A DNA stretch of 64,000 nucleotides from positions 1,302,001 through 1,366,000 of the forward strand of contig NZ_CP031844.2 in the NCBI RefSeq assembly GCF_003606345.3, in the 5' to 3' direction. A program made the translations under genes and the position numbers. How positions within the stretch are numbered: position 1 is the stretch's first letter; each line of letters begins with the position of its first letter. This DNA comes from Bartonella krasnovii (GTDB lineage: Bacteria > Pseudomonadota > Alphaproteobacteria > Rhizobiales > Rhizobiaceae). The notes under the pieces were generated by a model. The model had not been told where the DNA came from. It worked only from the letters and a program-made list of their open reading frames with translations, and did not search any database. Shown here piece after piece: positions 55,813-64,000 of this stretch.

Positions 55813-58290
55813 ATGTGTAAGAAATATATTTATAAGAAAAATCTTTTGTTATGTACAATTGCTGGAACTTTGATTTTTTCTCATTTCGGTTCAACTCATG
55901 CAAATACACAGCCTCCTGAAATTATTAATGAGTTCAAGCTGGAAAACGGAGAGGAAAAGACCCTTAATAATGTTTTTATCCGCAATGGATTAAGCGCAGT
56001 GCACGCCTCTAAAAAAGCAATTGCCACAATTACAAGCTCAACAATACATTCAGGTTCGTTTGCCTTTGCTGTATCACAAGGTGGACGTATTAATGCTAAA
56101 GGAGTTAAAGTCAATGCATTGTATACTGGTCTATCAATTTCGAACGGTATCATTAGCATTGAAGATTCATTCATAGAAAGCAAAAGAAAATCCGGTATTA
56201 TTTTTCATAGCATTTTAGATATTTTTCTGAAAGATGGTGAGGAAGTTATCAATAAGGCGCTTCTTACCAATACAAAACTTTTTGTGAGAGATGGTGTTGG
56301 TATTTTAGGACCTTCATCTTCAAAGTCTGTTGCCGAAGTTCAGCTTAGAAATTCAGAAATTCGTGCTGATGTATTATTACAAAATAATGTAAAAAAGAAA
56401 ACAGATTCAGATCCTCATCCTGTGACTTTTGTATTAACTGCCGATAATTCGATTATGGAAGGAAGAGCAAGAACCCTAGCAGTTAATACGACTGTTTTTA
56501 ATTTAACCAACGAGAGCAAATGGTATTTAAATGTAAGTCAATATGACATAAATAACGATTTTAGTACATTTAATTATGCTCTTCACGACATTGAGCAGCG
56601 ATCACTGTCTACCGTTTCAGTCTTGAACCTTAATAATAGTTCTATTGTGTTTAATGCACCCCATACGCTGGCGAAGGGTCAGTATCAGACCTTGAGTGTA
56701 GGACAAACCATTGAGGTTCCTCATTCACAAGAAAATAGGAACTCTGCTACAAAAACCGTTTACAATGCGACAGGCAATGCAAAGATTTATTTCAATACAG
56801 AATGGAGTGATGGTTTAGACAAAGCACAACAAAAAACAGACCGCCTTCTTGTCCATGGAGATGTCTCAGGTACCACAACAATTAATTTCAATAGTCTTTC
56901 AAAAAGCGAAACATCAACAGCAGAAGCTTCTATTCCCGCAAATATGCGTGGTCTGTCGCTCATACAAGTATCTGGACAGGCAGATAGAAATTCCTTCAAA
57001 CTAGAAAATGGCTACGTCACAATGGATGGTTCGCCCTATAAATATGTATTAAAAGCCTATGGGCCGACATCAAGTCTTGGGAAAGCCGAGAGCGCGCAAA
57101 GCCACTTAGGGGAAGTATCTCAACAATCAAAAGACAAGAGCGCAAAAACCGACACGACTCCTGTTGTATTAGGGGGAATGATTTCAGGAGTTGAGAATAA
57201 TATAAAAGGTGAATCAACATCAAATTCTGAACAAACAGGCAACGGACAAAACCATTTGAGAGAACATCAAAATTTCTGGGATTTCCGCTTGCAAAGTGCA
57301 ACGCTCGATGATGAAGGAAAGATCAGAGCTCTCGTTCCTCAAGTGGCAAGCTATTTGGTCATGCCTAACGCTCTATTCTCTGCTGGATTGGCTGATATAA
57401 ACAATCAAAATACGTTACTGGATACAATGCAAGAAACAGGCTTTGAGACAAAAGATCATAAAAACAAAGGAGTCTTCTTCTCGACCTATGGTAATAAAAT
57501 GACATTATCTTCCCACCGTACACCATTACAATATGGCTATGGTGCCGATATTCACTACGCTGCTTTACAAGCAGGCTTTACGTTGGTCGCTCTAGAAGAT
57601 AAAAACATGACCACCAATTTTGGTCTTTTAGGAACATATGGGAAATTAGCTTTCACCCCCAAAGATATGGAAGGAGCTGACAAGAGTACACTCGATAAGT
57701 GGTCACTGACTGCATATAGTGGCCTGCATCATCATAATGGAACATATGTCCATGCGCTCCTCTCCTATGGAATACTCAAGGGAAATATCACCACAGCTCT
57801 CATAGGAAAAACAGCAGAATTGACGAACACCGATACATTCAGTGCATCAGCAACCGTTGGACAAAAATTTGAAACCAGTACGAAAGGATTGTCCTTTGAG
57901 CCACAAGCACAAGTTGTTTATCAACGTCTTATGCTTGGTACACTCTCAGATATTGATGGCTTTAATGTGGATATGGGGAATCCTCATCAATGGTTGGTGC
58001 GTGTTGGTGGACGCTTAACGCAAAAAATAGTTCCTACTGAAGATGGCCGTATTCTTTCTTTTTATGGTAAATTGAACGTCATCAAAGCTTTTTCTAACAA
58101 TGGCACCATACAGATTGGTGAATCGTTCCACCTTGATACTATGGGAGCAGCCATTGAAGGTGGATTTGGTGTGAATGCACAATTATCCACGAATCTCTCC
58201 CTTCATGGTGATGTCAGCTATCAACAAAAGCTGCAAAAAACGGGGATATCTGGAACAAGCTTTTCAGGCGGAATACGCTATCAGTTTTAA
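55813..58290 (+). CDS. Autotransporter, 825 aa (paralogue 1)
   Basis: Signal peptide MCKKYIYKKNLLLCTIAGTL, cut about THA-NT; the K-K-Y-I-Y-K-K start is shared with the next gene. Short passenger of beta-helix rungs (KTLNNVFIRNGLSAVHASKK, SSTIHSGSFAFAVSQGG, INAKGVKVNALYTGLSISNG), then AEVQLRNSEIRADVLLQN, the pertactin-like segment AKIYFNTEWSDGLDKAQQKT, LLVHGDVSGTTTINF, GLSLIQVSGQADRNSFKLEN, a linker rich in S, T and Q (about residues 430-490), and the beta-barrel (about 500-825) ending SGGIRYQF. Outer-membrane location with surface passenger. Its last 114 bases are nearly identical to those of the 1643-aa gene. Confidence 0.92.
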   Translation: MCKKYIYKKNLLLCTIAGTLIFSHFGSTHANTQPPEIINEFKLENGEEKTLNNVFIRNGLSAVHASKKAIATITSSTIHSGSFAFAVSQGGRINAKGVKVNALYTGLSISNGIISIEDSFIESKRKSGIIFHSILDIFLKDGEEVINKALLTNTKLFVRDGVGILGPSSSKSVAEVQLRNSEIRADVLLQNNVKKKTDSDPHPVTFVLTADNSIMEGRARTLAVNTTVFNLTNESKWYLNVSQYDINNDFSTFNYALHDIEQRSLSTVSVLNLNNSSIVFNAPHTLAKGQYQTLSVGQTIEVPHSQENRNSATKTVYNATGNAKIYFNTEWSDGLDKAQQKTDRLLVHGDVSGTTTINFNSLSKSETSTAEASIPANMRGLSLIQVSGQADRNSFKLENGYVTMDGSPYKYVLKAYGPTSSLGKAESAQSHLGEVSQQSKDKSAKTDTTPVVLGGMISGVENNIKGESTSNSEQTGNGQNHLREHQNFWDFRLQSATLDDEGKIRALVPQVASYLVMPNALFSAGLADINNQNTLLDTMQETGFETKDHKNKGVFFSTYGNKMTLSSHRTPLQYGYGADIHYAALQAGFTLVALEDKNMTTNFGLLGTYGKLAFTPKDMEGADKSTLDKWSLTAYSGLHHHNGTYVHALLSYGILKGNITTALIGKTAELTNTDTFSASATVGQKFETSTKGLSFEPQAQVVYQRLMLGTLSDIDGFNVDMGNPHQWLVRVGGRLTQKIVPTEDGRILSFYGKLNVIKAFSNNGTIQIGESFHLDTMGAAIEGGFGVNAQLSTNLSLHGDVSYQQKLQKTGISGTSFSGGIRYQF

Positions 58291-58862
58291 ATAAAAACTA
58301 TAAAATAGTCATTCTATTCAATTTAACAAAAAAGGCAGCACAATTGCTGCCTTTTTTTTTACAGTCTTTCGGCAAGATCCGTCGATAACGGTTCTTTCTA
58401 TACACCTTTCTTAAAAGGATTAATTTTGTTCAAACTAAATGCAGCCTAAATGCAACAAAATCTTTTATCTCTCTAATGACGGTTGAATTCTCAAGAAAGT
58501 GACCTTTTTGATGTATAAAAATCAAATAAATTCAGTAAAAATTTTTATCTATTAATAAAATAAAATGCAAAATACTTCAGATTTTTTACATAAAAAATTC
58601 ATCATGAATAATTCTATATACAAGAAAATCAACTGAAAGCCTTTTGTAAGCGCACACTAAATCTTCTCAAAAACTTTTTAGGTTTTTTATAACAACAGCT
58701 TTAAGCAATAAATATCCTTGTAAAATATTTAATTCTTAGTGCTTTAAAACGAAAACACTTATCAAGCTCAATCTTCTGAAGTCCATCGTCGCTGTATTGA
58801 ACTTTCTATTTTACAAGCGTTTTTCGGACAAATTTTTAAACGATAAATAACAAAGTATAATA
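58291..58862. other. Spacer between paralogues 1 and 2
   Basis: About 570 bp, AT-rich, no gene. Begins with the terminator and ends with the duplicated leader. Confidence 0.5.
58334..58360 (+). terminator. Terminator after paralogue 1
   Basis: GGCAGCA (58334-58340) and TGCTGCC (58345-58351) with 4-nt loop and nine T; same stem as at 53760. Confidence 0.88.
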
Positions 58863-58974
58863 TTCGTTTTGTTGTTTACAATAAAAACATAATGATATAA
58901 AAGCTGTTTGGGTACTTGCGCCATCAGGGGAATGAAGTAAGCATCAAAGCATACCAAATACTAAAGGCATCTCT
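58863..58974 (+). promoter_or_regulatory. Duplicated autotransporter leader, copy 2
   Basis: The 112 bp match copy 1 (55701-55812) except for four substitutions: CC to TT at the GTCCG/GTTTG site, G to A in GGGAGTG, A to C in GCATAT. Same distance to the ATG and same candidate promoter (TTGTTT, 18 bp, TATAAA). Confidence 0.6.
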
Positions 58975-61308
58975 ATGTGTAAGAAATATATTTATAAGAA
59001 AAATTTTTTGTTATGTACAATTGCTGGAACTTTCATTTTTTCTCATCTTGCTCCAACTCATGCAAATATACAACCTTCTGAGATACCTACGATCCAAGTG
59101 ACGAATGGAGAAGAGAAAAATCTTAATAACGTTTTTATTCGTGGTAAATATGATGCCGTTGTTGCTAAGAAAGGCCATGTTACTATTACCAACTCAATAA
59201 TGCACTCAGGCTTTACTTTACTTTCTGCAACGTCAGGTGGTCAAATTAATGCTAAAGGAATTATAGGGAGAGCAGAAGAGCGTGGTTTGTCACTCACAAA
59301 TGGCACAATCCATGTTGAAGATTCAACCATAAACGTCATAGGCCACAGCAAAATCTCTGGGATAAATTTTGGTTATATTCTAAGCTCCACAATACAAGAA
59401 GGAGAAGAAGTTATAAACAAAGCCATTCTTAATAACACAAAACTTCTTGTAAAGAATGGTGTAGGTATTTTCGGACCTTCTTATTCCAAAGCTGTTGCAA
59501 ATGCGGTGTACCTAAAAAACTCAGAAATTCGTTCTGATATGTTATTAGAAAATGGAGGCTCCCCCTTCACTGAGGTTCAACCTACCACTTTTACATTAGA
59601 TGCTGATAATTCAATTATGGAAGGAAGAGCTAAAACGCTTCCTCAAAATACAACAATTTTCACCCTAAACAACAACAGCAATTGGCATTTAAAAATTAGT
59701 CTATTTGAATTGGAAAACAGTTTTAGTCTATTTGATTACACGCTTCTTGATCTTAAGCAACGTGCACAATCAGTTGTTTCAGTTCTAAACCTTAATGATA
59801 GCTCTATCATTTTTGATGCTCCGCATAAACTAGCAGATAATCATTATCAAACCTTGCATATAGGAAGACATCCACAAAAAACAGAGCAAAACAGAAGCTC
59901 CAATGGCACAGCAGTTTACAATGCAACGGGCAACGCAAAGATTTACTTTAATACCGAATGGAGTAACGGTCTTCCAAAAGAGCAACAAAAAACTGACCGT
60001 GTTCTCATCCGTGGTGATGTTTCAGGCACTACAACGGTCTATTTTAACAATCTTTCAAAGCACGCAGAATCATTCGATAATAAAAAAGCAAAAGATTCAA
60101 TTCCTTTGAATGGACGTGGGCTCTCACTCATTCAAGTTTCTGGACAAGCTAATGAAGATTCCTTCAAACTTGCCCATGGTTACATCACAATGGGAGGCTT
60201 ACCTTATAAATATATACTCAATAGCTATGGACCAACATCCCGTCTTGGGAAAGCGGATAATCAGCAAAGCCTTTTTCCAGAAGGTGGAGAATTTTGGGAT
60301 TTTCGTCTCCAAAATATTACTCTTGATTTGATGGAAGAAATAAAAGCTCTTGTTCCCCAAGTGGCAAGCTATTTGGTAATGCCTAACGCAATATTCTCCT
60401 CTGGATTGGCTGACGTAAGCAATCAAAATACGCTGTTAGATAATATGCACTCAACAGTTTTTGGATTAGAAGGTCATAAAAAGAAAGGCATCTTCTTATC
60501 AACTTATGGCAACAAAGTGATGTTATCTTCCAGCCGGAGTCCATTGGAATATGGTTATGGTGCGGATGTTTGCTATGCTGCTTTACAAGCAGGTATGACA
60601 TTAGCAACACTAGAAAATCAAAACTTAACCGTAAATTTTGGTCTTTTAGGCACCTATGGAAAGCTCGCTTTTACGCCAAAAGATATGAAAGGTTCTGACA
60701 AAAGCATACTGGATAAATGGTCCTTTACGTCCTATGGGAACCTCCACCATGACAATGGTCTTTATATTAATGCACTACTCTCTTATGGCATTTTAAATGG
60801 ACATATCACTACAGCCCTTATTGGCAACACCGCAGAGATAAATAATACGGATATATTGAATATATCGGCAGCCGTTGGACAAAAACTAGCAACCGGTGTT
60901 GAAGGATTGTCCTTTGAACCACAAGCGCAATTGATTTATCAACATATTGCATTTGGTACGCTTTCGGATATCGATGACTTCCAGGTTAATATAAAAACGC
61001 CCCATCAATGGCTGGTCCGTGTTGGAGGACGTTTAACGAAAACCATACTTCCTATTGAAAATGATCGTGTTCTTTCTTTTTATGGTAAATTGAACGTCAT
61101 TAAAGCTTTTGGAGAAAAAAGTACGATCGATATTGGTGAACCTTTCCGTCTCGATTCTATGGGCTCTTCCCTTGAAGGTGGACTTGGCATTAACGCGCAA
61201 CTTTCCAAAAATATAGCCCTTCATGCTGACGTTAATTACCAACATAAACTCCAAAAATCTGGAATATCTGGAGTGAATTTTTCCGGTGGAATGCGTTATC
61301 GCTTTTAG
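58975..61308 (+). CDS. Autotransporter, 777 aa (paralogue 2)
   Basis: Signal peptide MCKKYIYKKNFLLCTIAGTF, cut about THA-NI. Passenger with rungs KNLNNVFIRGKYDAVVAKKG, NSIMHSGFTLLSATSGGQIN and KLLVKNGVGIFGPSYSKAVA, then LKNSEIRSDMLLENG. Pertactin-like segment AKIYFNTEWSNGLPKEQQKT, VLIRGDVSGTTTVYF, GLSLIQVSGQANEDSFKLAH. The beta-barrel (about 470-777) ends SGGMRYRF. Same architecture as paralogue 1, with a shorter linker. Passenger and barrel both diverge from paralogue 1 more than the leader does. Outer-membrane, surface exposed. Confidence 0.92.
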   Translation: MCKKYIYKKNFLLCTIAGTFIFSHLAPTHANIQPSEIPTIQVTNGEEKNLNNVFIRGKYDAVVAKKGHVTITNSIMHSGFTLLSATSGGQINAKGIIGRAEERGLSLTNGTIHVEDSTINVIGHSKISGINFGYILSSTIQEGEEVINKAILNNTKLLVKNGVGIFGPSYSKAVANAVYLKNSEIRSDMLLENGGSPFTEVQPTTFTLDADNSIMEGRAKTLPQNTTIFTLNNNSNWHLKISLFELENSFSLFDYTLLDLKQRAQSVVSVLNLNDSSIIFDAPHKLADNHYQTLHIGRHPQKTEQNRSSNGTAVYNATGNAKIYFNTEWSNGLPKEQQKTDRVLIRGDVSGTTTVYFNNLSKHAESFDNKKAKDSIPLNGRGLSLIQVSGQANEDSFKLAHGYITMGGLPYKYILNSYGPTSRLGKADNQQSLFPEGGEFWDFRLQNITLDLMEEIKALVPQVASYLVMPNAIFSSGLADVSNQNTLLDNMHSTVFGLEGHKKKGIFLSTYGNKVMLSSSRSPLEYGYGADVCYAALQAGMTLATLENQNLTVNFGLLGTYGKLAFTPKDMKGSDKSILDKWSFTSYGNLHHDNGLYINALLSYGILNGHITTALIGNTAEINNTDILNISAAVGQKLATGVEGLSFEPQAQLIYQHIAFGTLSDIDDFQVNIKTPHQWLVRVGGRLTKTILPIENDRVLSFYGKLNVIKAFGEKSTIDIGEPFRLDSMGSSLEGGLGINAQLSKNIALHADVNYQHKLQKSGISGVNFSGGMRYRF

Positions 61309-61333
61309 AAATCTTAGCTTTCACTTTTGACAC

Positions 61334-61368
61334 ATAAGCAGCACTAAAACGTAAGAAGTGCTGCTTAT
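61334..61368 (+). terminator. Terminator after paralogue 2
   Basis: ATAAGCAGCACT (61334-61345) and AGTGCTGCTTAT (61357-61368) are perfect 12-bp complements with an 11-nt loop, followed by TTT. Different stem from the other autotransporter terminators. Confidence 0.8.
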
Positions 61369-61454
61369 TTTGACACATTCCTAAAAAGTCGTGATGCGTC
61401 AAAGAGTGGTTCATTTTTTATCAAAACAAAGAAAATATCTTAAGGAACATCTCT

Positions 61455-63314
61455 ATGCATAAGAATCTTTTGTTATGTACAGCCGCTTGTGCTTTGTTTT
61501 TTTCTTCTTTTACCTTCACATCGATCAGTACCGCCTCTAGCCTAAGCACTGAAACACGCCGTGCCCTTGAAGGAATGATCAAATTACCAGAACAATATCG
61601 TTATGCCATTGATGTAATGAGCACACCAACACAGACAGAAAAAAATCTTGAAGAGATCACCTCTAGCACCATGAGGGGAAATCATTCGCACTTCAACCAA
61701 GTACATCAAAATTCTATGGATCGTGTAAGAAGAGAGACGATCAGTAGCTCTTTTTCAGGAACTACTCGTGCCGATTCTGGTGTACATCATACAGTATTAA
61801 AGCATGGAGTGGATAATATACACACCCAAGTCATGGCAAACCAATATCATCAAGATATACAATCTATAGCAGATACTGGTGAAAAACTTAACCAATTGAG
61901 AATAAAACGGAGTGCTTTACAAAAACACGCAAGTGATAAATTATCATCCGCTGACGTTGCTTCACAACACGAGGACAATTCATCTTTAAAAACAGATCTT
62001 GAAATTACGCAATCTATTATTGATCCGAAAACAAACACGGATTCCTCAGCATCAAAAATGGCTCTTAACACATCCGCAGAATCCCATGTGAAATTGTCCA
62101 CAAAAATTGAGAGCATCCCTACCGCTCATGCTGAAAATACGTCTAAACTTACAGATGATAAAGCAACGACAACTTCTTCTTCTCTTGATGGAGCAGCAAA
62201 CCGCAAAACACTTACTCCACAAATAGAAAACTCTTTCGTCATGCCTATTGCAATGTTTGCTGTTGGGGTTTCTGATGCCAACAATCAAAGTATCTTGTTA
62301 GACAATATGCAAATAACAATGTTTGAGCCCAAAGAGTATCAAGAGAGAAGCATTTTCTTATCCACTTATGGCAATAAGAACACATTTTTCTCCCGCATTC
62401 TTTCAAGACAAGAGAGTGCTCAAACAGAACAAGAGGGCGTTCCAACAGAGCAAGAAAGCATTCCAGCAGAGCAAGAAAGCGTTCCAGCAGAGCAAGGGAG
62501 CGTTCCAACAGAGCAAGAGGACGTTCCAACAGAGCAAGAGAGCGTTCCAACAGAGCAAGGGAGAATTCATGCGGATATTCGCTATGCCGCATTGCAAGCA
62601 GGGGCTACATTAATCGCGCGAGAACATCAAAGTATCAGCACCAATTTTGGTTTTTTCGGAACATATGGAAAATTGTCTTTTGCTCCTAAAAATGCAGAGA
62701 GCTCTCATAAGAAGATGTTTGATAAATGGTCACTCACCGCCTATGGAAACATTCAGCATGACTCTGGCATCTATGCAAGTGCTTTCCTCTCTTATGGAAT
62801 TTTTAAAGAAAATATGAGAAAAGAATTCATCAAAGATACCCCCAAAGTAAAAAATAGTAAAATATTAGGGGCTGCTGCAACTGTTGGTCAAAAACTATCC
62901 ACCGGGTTCGAGGGTGTCATCCTAGAACCACAAGCACAACTTGTTTATCAGCGTCTCATACTTGGTGTCTCCTCAGATAATAACTCTTCCTCAAATGACA
63001 ACAGTTCTTCAGATGAAGAAAATTCTAAAATAAACATAGGCAATCCTGATCAATGGTTGCTACGTATTGGCGGGCGTTTAACGCAAAACAAAGGTCATGT
63101 TCTTTCCTTCTACGGCAAACTGAATCTGATCAAAACTTTTAGTAAAAATTTTCAGCTTGCTGCTATGGGATCGTTAGTCGAAGGTGGTTTTGGTATTCAA
63201 GCGCACTTATCGCCAAATATCGAGCTTCATAGTGATCTGAGCTATCAACATAAATTCAAAAAAGTTGGCATCTCTGGAATAAATATTTCTGCAGGAATGC
63301 GCTATCACTTTTAA
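61455..63314 (+). CDS. Autotransporter, 619 aa, with acidic loop repeat
   Basis: ATG after AAGGAACATCTCT. Signal peptide MHKNLLLCTAACALFFSSFT, no K-Y-I-Y-K-K block. The passenger (about residues 30-255) is not a beta-helix but a polar, helix-forming stretch (RRALEGMIKLPEQYRYAIDV, RRETISSSFSGTTRADSGVH, LNQLRIKRSALQKHASDKLS). The barrel (about 260-619) aligns with the paralogues: VMPIAMFAVGVSDANNQSIL, FLSTYGNKNTFFSRI, DIRYAALQAGATLIAREHQS, TNFGFFGTYGKLSFAPK, and ends SAGMRYHF. After the first barrel strand a 7-residue repeat (E-Q-E-S-V-P-T) sits six times where the others have TPLQYGYG. A run S-S-D-N-N-S-S near residue 515 replaces another loop. Outer-membrane protein. Confidence 0.9.
   Translation: MHKNLLLCTAACALFFSSFTFTSISTASSLSTETRRALEGMIKLPEQYRYAIDVMSTPTQTEKNLEEITSSTMRGNHSHFNQVHQNSMDRVRRETISSSFSGTTRADSGVHHTVLKHGVDNIHTQVMANQYHQDIQSIADTGEKLNQLRIKRSALQKHASDKLSSADVASQHEDNSSLKTDLEITQSIIDPKTNTDSSASKMALNTSAESHVKLSTKIESIPTAHAENTSKLTDDKATTTSSSLDGAANRKTLTPQIENSFVMPIAMFAVGVSDANNQSILLDNMQITMFEPKEYQERSIFLSTYGNKNTFFSRILSRQESAQTEQEGVPTEQESIPAEQESVPAEQGSVPTEQEDVPTEQESVPTEQGRIHADIRYAALQAGATLIAREHQSISTNFGFFGTYGKLSFAPKNAESSHKKMFDKWSLTAYGNIQHDSGIYASAFLSYGIFKENMRKEFIKDTPKVKNSKILGAAATVGQKLSTGFEGVILEPQAQLVYQRLILGVSSDNNSSSNDNSSSDEENSKINIGNPDQWLLRIGGRLTQNKGHVLSFYGKLNLIKTFSKNFQLAAMGSLVEGGFGIQAHLSPNIELHSDLSYQHKFKKVGISGINISAGMRYHF
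62424..62567 (+). repeat. 21-bp tandem repeats inside the barrel
   Basis: Six full units plus part of a seventh, each of seven codons: TEQEGVP, TEQESIP, AEQESVP, AEQGSVP, TEQEDVP, TEQESVP, TEQGRI. Each unit has one fixed frame, so unit gain or loss keeps the protein in frame. They span residues about 324-371. Confidence 0.85.
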
Positions 63315-63360
63315 AAATACTTATATTCTATCTTGAAATATAAAGTACTCTTATTATGTT

Positions 63361-63390
63361 TCGTTTTGTCTCTTACAAAAGAGACATAAT
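63361..63390 (+). promoter_or_regulatory. Altered autotransporter control block with perfect inverted repeat
   Basis: TCGTTTTGTCTCTTACAAAA followed by GAGACATAATGA corresponds base by base to TCGTTTTGTTGTTTACAATA and AAAACATAATGA of the duplicated leaders. Here it contains GTCTCTT-ACAA-AAGAGAC (63368-63385), perfect 7-bp arms; in the other two copies five of the seven pairs remain. It lies 56 bp before the ATG at 63446. Confidence 0.45.
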
Positions 63391-63445
63391 GAGGTCAAAA
63401 TTTTATATTTTATGAGAGAGGGGAAATATTTAGGAATACATCCAT

Positions 63446-64000
63446 ATGAAAAAAAATGTTTTACTATACACAGTTTCTAGCGTTCTGTTTTATTCTTCTA
63501 CCAGCTTATCTTATGCTCTTCATAGCACGCCTCCATCACCAATGGGAGATCCCTTTTCTTCACAACCCACTCATGTTAACTGCCCAGTAAATACAACCGG
63601 AGTTTTTGATCCGTATACTGATCCATGTGATGGAACTGGACGACCTATTCTACCTCAACCTTCCTCTCCACCTTCAACACCGAGCGCACCTACTCTCCTT
63701 CATTCTACGAGTGCTGTAACTTCTACAAATGGTGTAACGCTCCAAACGCAACGTGAAGGAAATTTAAGAAGCGGTACAGACTCTACTGGGGGAACGGCAC
63801 ACTCTTCAACGCGCTCACAACCATCTGAGAGGTCTTCTCAAAACTCTCGAGAAAAAAATTCATCCCCAAAATTAACGAATGAAAACGCAGCTTCATCCTC
63901 AAAACAAAATTCTGTACCTGTTCGAGAAGGAACACAACCATCAACAACTAAAGCAACAGAAGCTCCAACGGCAGGGACAGCTTCAACAACAGACGTAGCC
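63446..64000 (+). CDS. Secreted protein, probable autotransporter (partial, runs off window end)
   Basis: 185 codons in frame up to the window edge. Signal peptide MKKNVLLYTVSSVLFYSSTS, cut about SYA-LH. The mature part is rich in S, T, P and Q (PILPQPSSPPSTPSAPTLLH, SSTRSQPSERSSQNSREKNS) with two cysteines (NCPVNTTG and DPCDGTG). No folded domain is reached. Its place directly after three autotransporters and the related upstream block suggest a fifth autotransporter with a disordered passenger start. AGAGGGGAAATATTTAGG lies upstream. Confidence 0.75.
   Translation, partial: MKKNVLLYTVSSVLFYSSTSLSYALHSTPPSPMGDPFSSQPTHVNCPVNTTGVFDPYTDPCDGTGRPILPQPSSPPSTPSAPTLLHSTSAVTSTNGVTLQTQREGNLRSGTDSTGGTAHSSTRSQPSERSSQNSREKNSSPKLTNENAASSSKQNSVPVREGTQPSTTKATEAPTAGTASTTDVA

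Noticed and set aside
62424-62567. Tandem repeats considered as a CRISPR array
   Set aside because: Units are directly adjacent without spacers, in frame with the protein, and no cas gene is present.
62245-62597. Minus- and plus-frame repeats such as LLERSLALLERPLALL over the 21-bp repeat
   Set aside because: They are shadows of the E-Q-E-S-V-P-T repeat; any tandem repeat with a 21-bp period stays open in several frames.

Overview
The window looks like a chromosomal segment of a Bartonella species. It is AT-rich (about two thirds A+T), has unusually long gene-poor spacers, carries alphaproteobacterial core genes (CtrA, SciP, ChpT, EipA/DUF1134 and BP26/Omp28-type proteins), and ends in a tandem array of Bartonella-type autotransporters. 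The genus call rests on gene content and style recognised by eye; the species is not determined.

Left part (1-10.2 kb): a cut-off lytic transglycosylase, a small serine-tract membrane protein, about 2 kb of spacer with a strongly structured minus-strand RNA candidate, an ArsR-methyltransferase fusion with an apparently shortened SAM-binding core, ettA, a hypothetical gene plus pncA, and a DUF475/TerC-like membrane protein. From 10.5 to 15.9 kb lies a decayed accessory island: two XRE regulators with palindromic candidate operators, a DUF1508 protein, small membrane and hypothetical proteins, and a frameshifted hexapeptide-repeat pseudogene. It ends next to a CAU-anticodon tRNA that is best read as tRNA-Ile2.

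Central core (16-46 kb): BP26-like SIMPL protein, YcgN-like protein, rpoD and dnaG (with a terminator/antiterminator-like structure between them), an MscS-family channel, a Na/Pi cotransporter, GlsB, ubiC, YqeY, carA, a TetA-like MFS pseudogene, a DUF1460 lipoprotein, a CDF metal transporter, a TrmH/SpoU methyltransferase and mnmA. A cell-cycle control block follows: sciP (inhibitor of CtrA), fliJ-like, ctrA (master regulator), chpT (phosphotransferase feeding CtrA) and an eipA-like envelope gene. Then come two small coiled-coil genes and a sugar aminotransferase/oxidoreductase pair of the kind that makes amino-sugars for surface polysaccharide.

Right part (46.2-64 kb): elongator tRNA-Met followed by remnants of a P2-like contractile tail (D and X intact, U broken), then an autotransporter array: a 1643-aa beta-helix protein, two 777-825-aa paralogues with almost identical 5' leaders, a 619-aa paralogue with a 21-bp tandem repeat placed inside the barrel region, and a fifth, truncated secreted-protein gene at the window edge. 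The paralogues share barrel domains, 3' ends and terminators, pointing to duplication and recombination of surface proteins.

Across the spacers at least four diverged copies of one intergenic repeat can be aligned by eye. No CRISPR array, rRNA gene or intact insertion sequence was seen.
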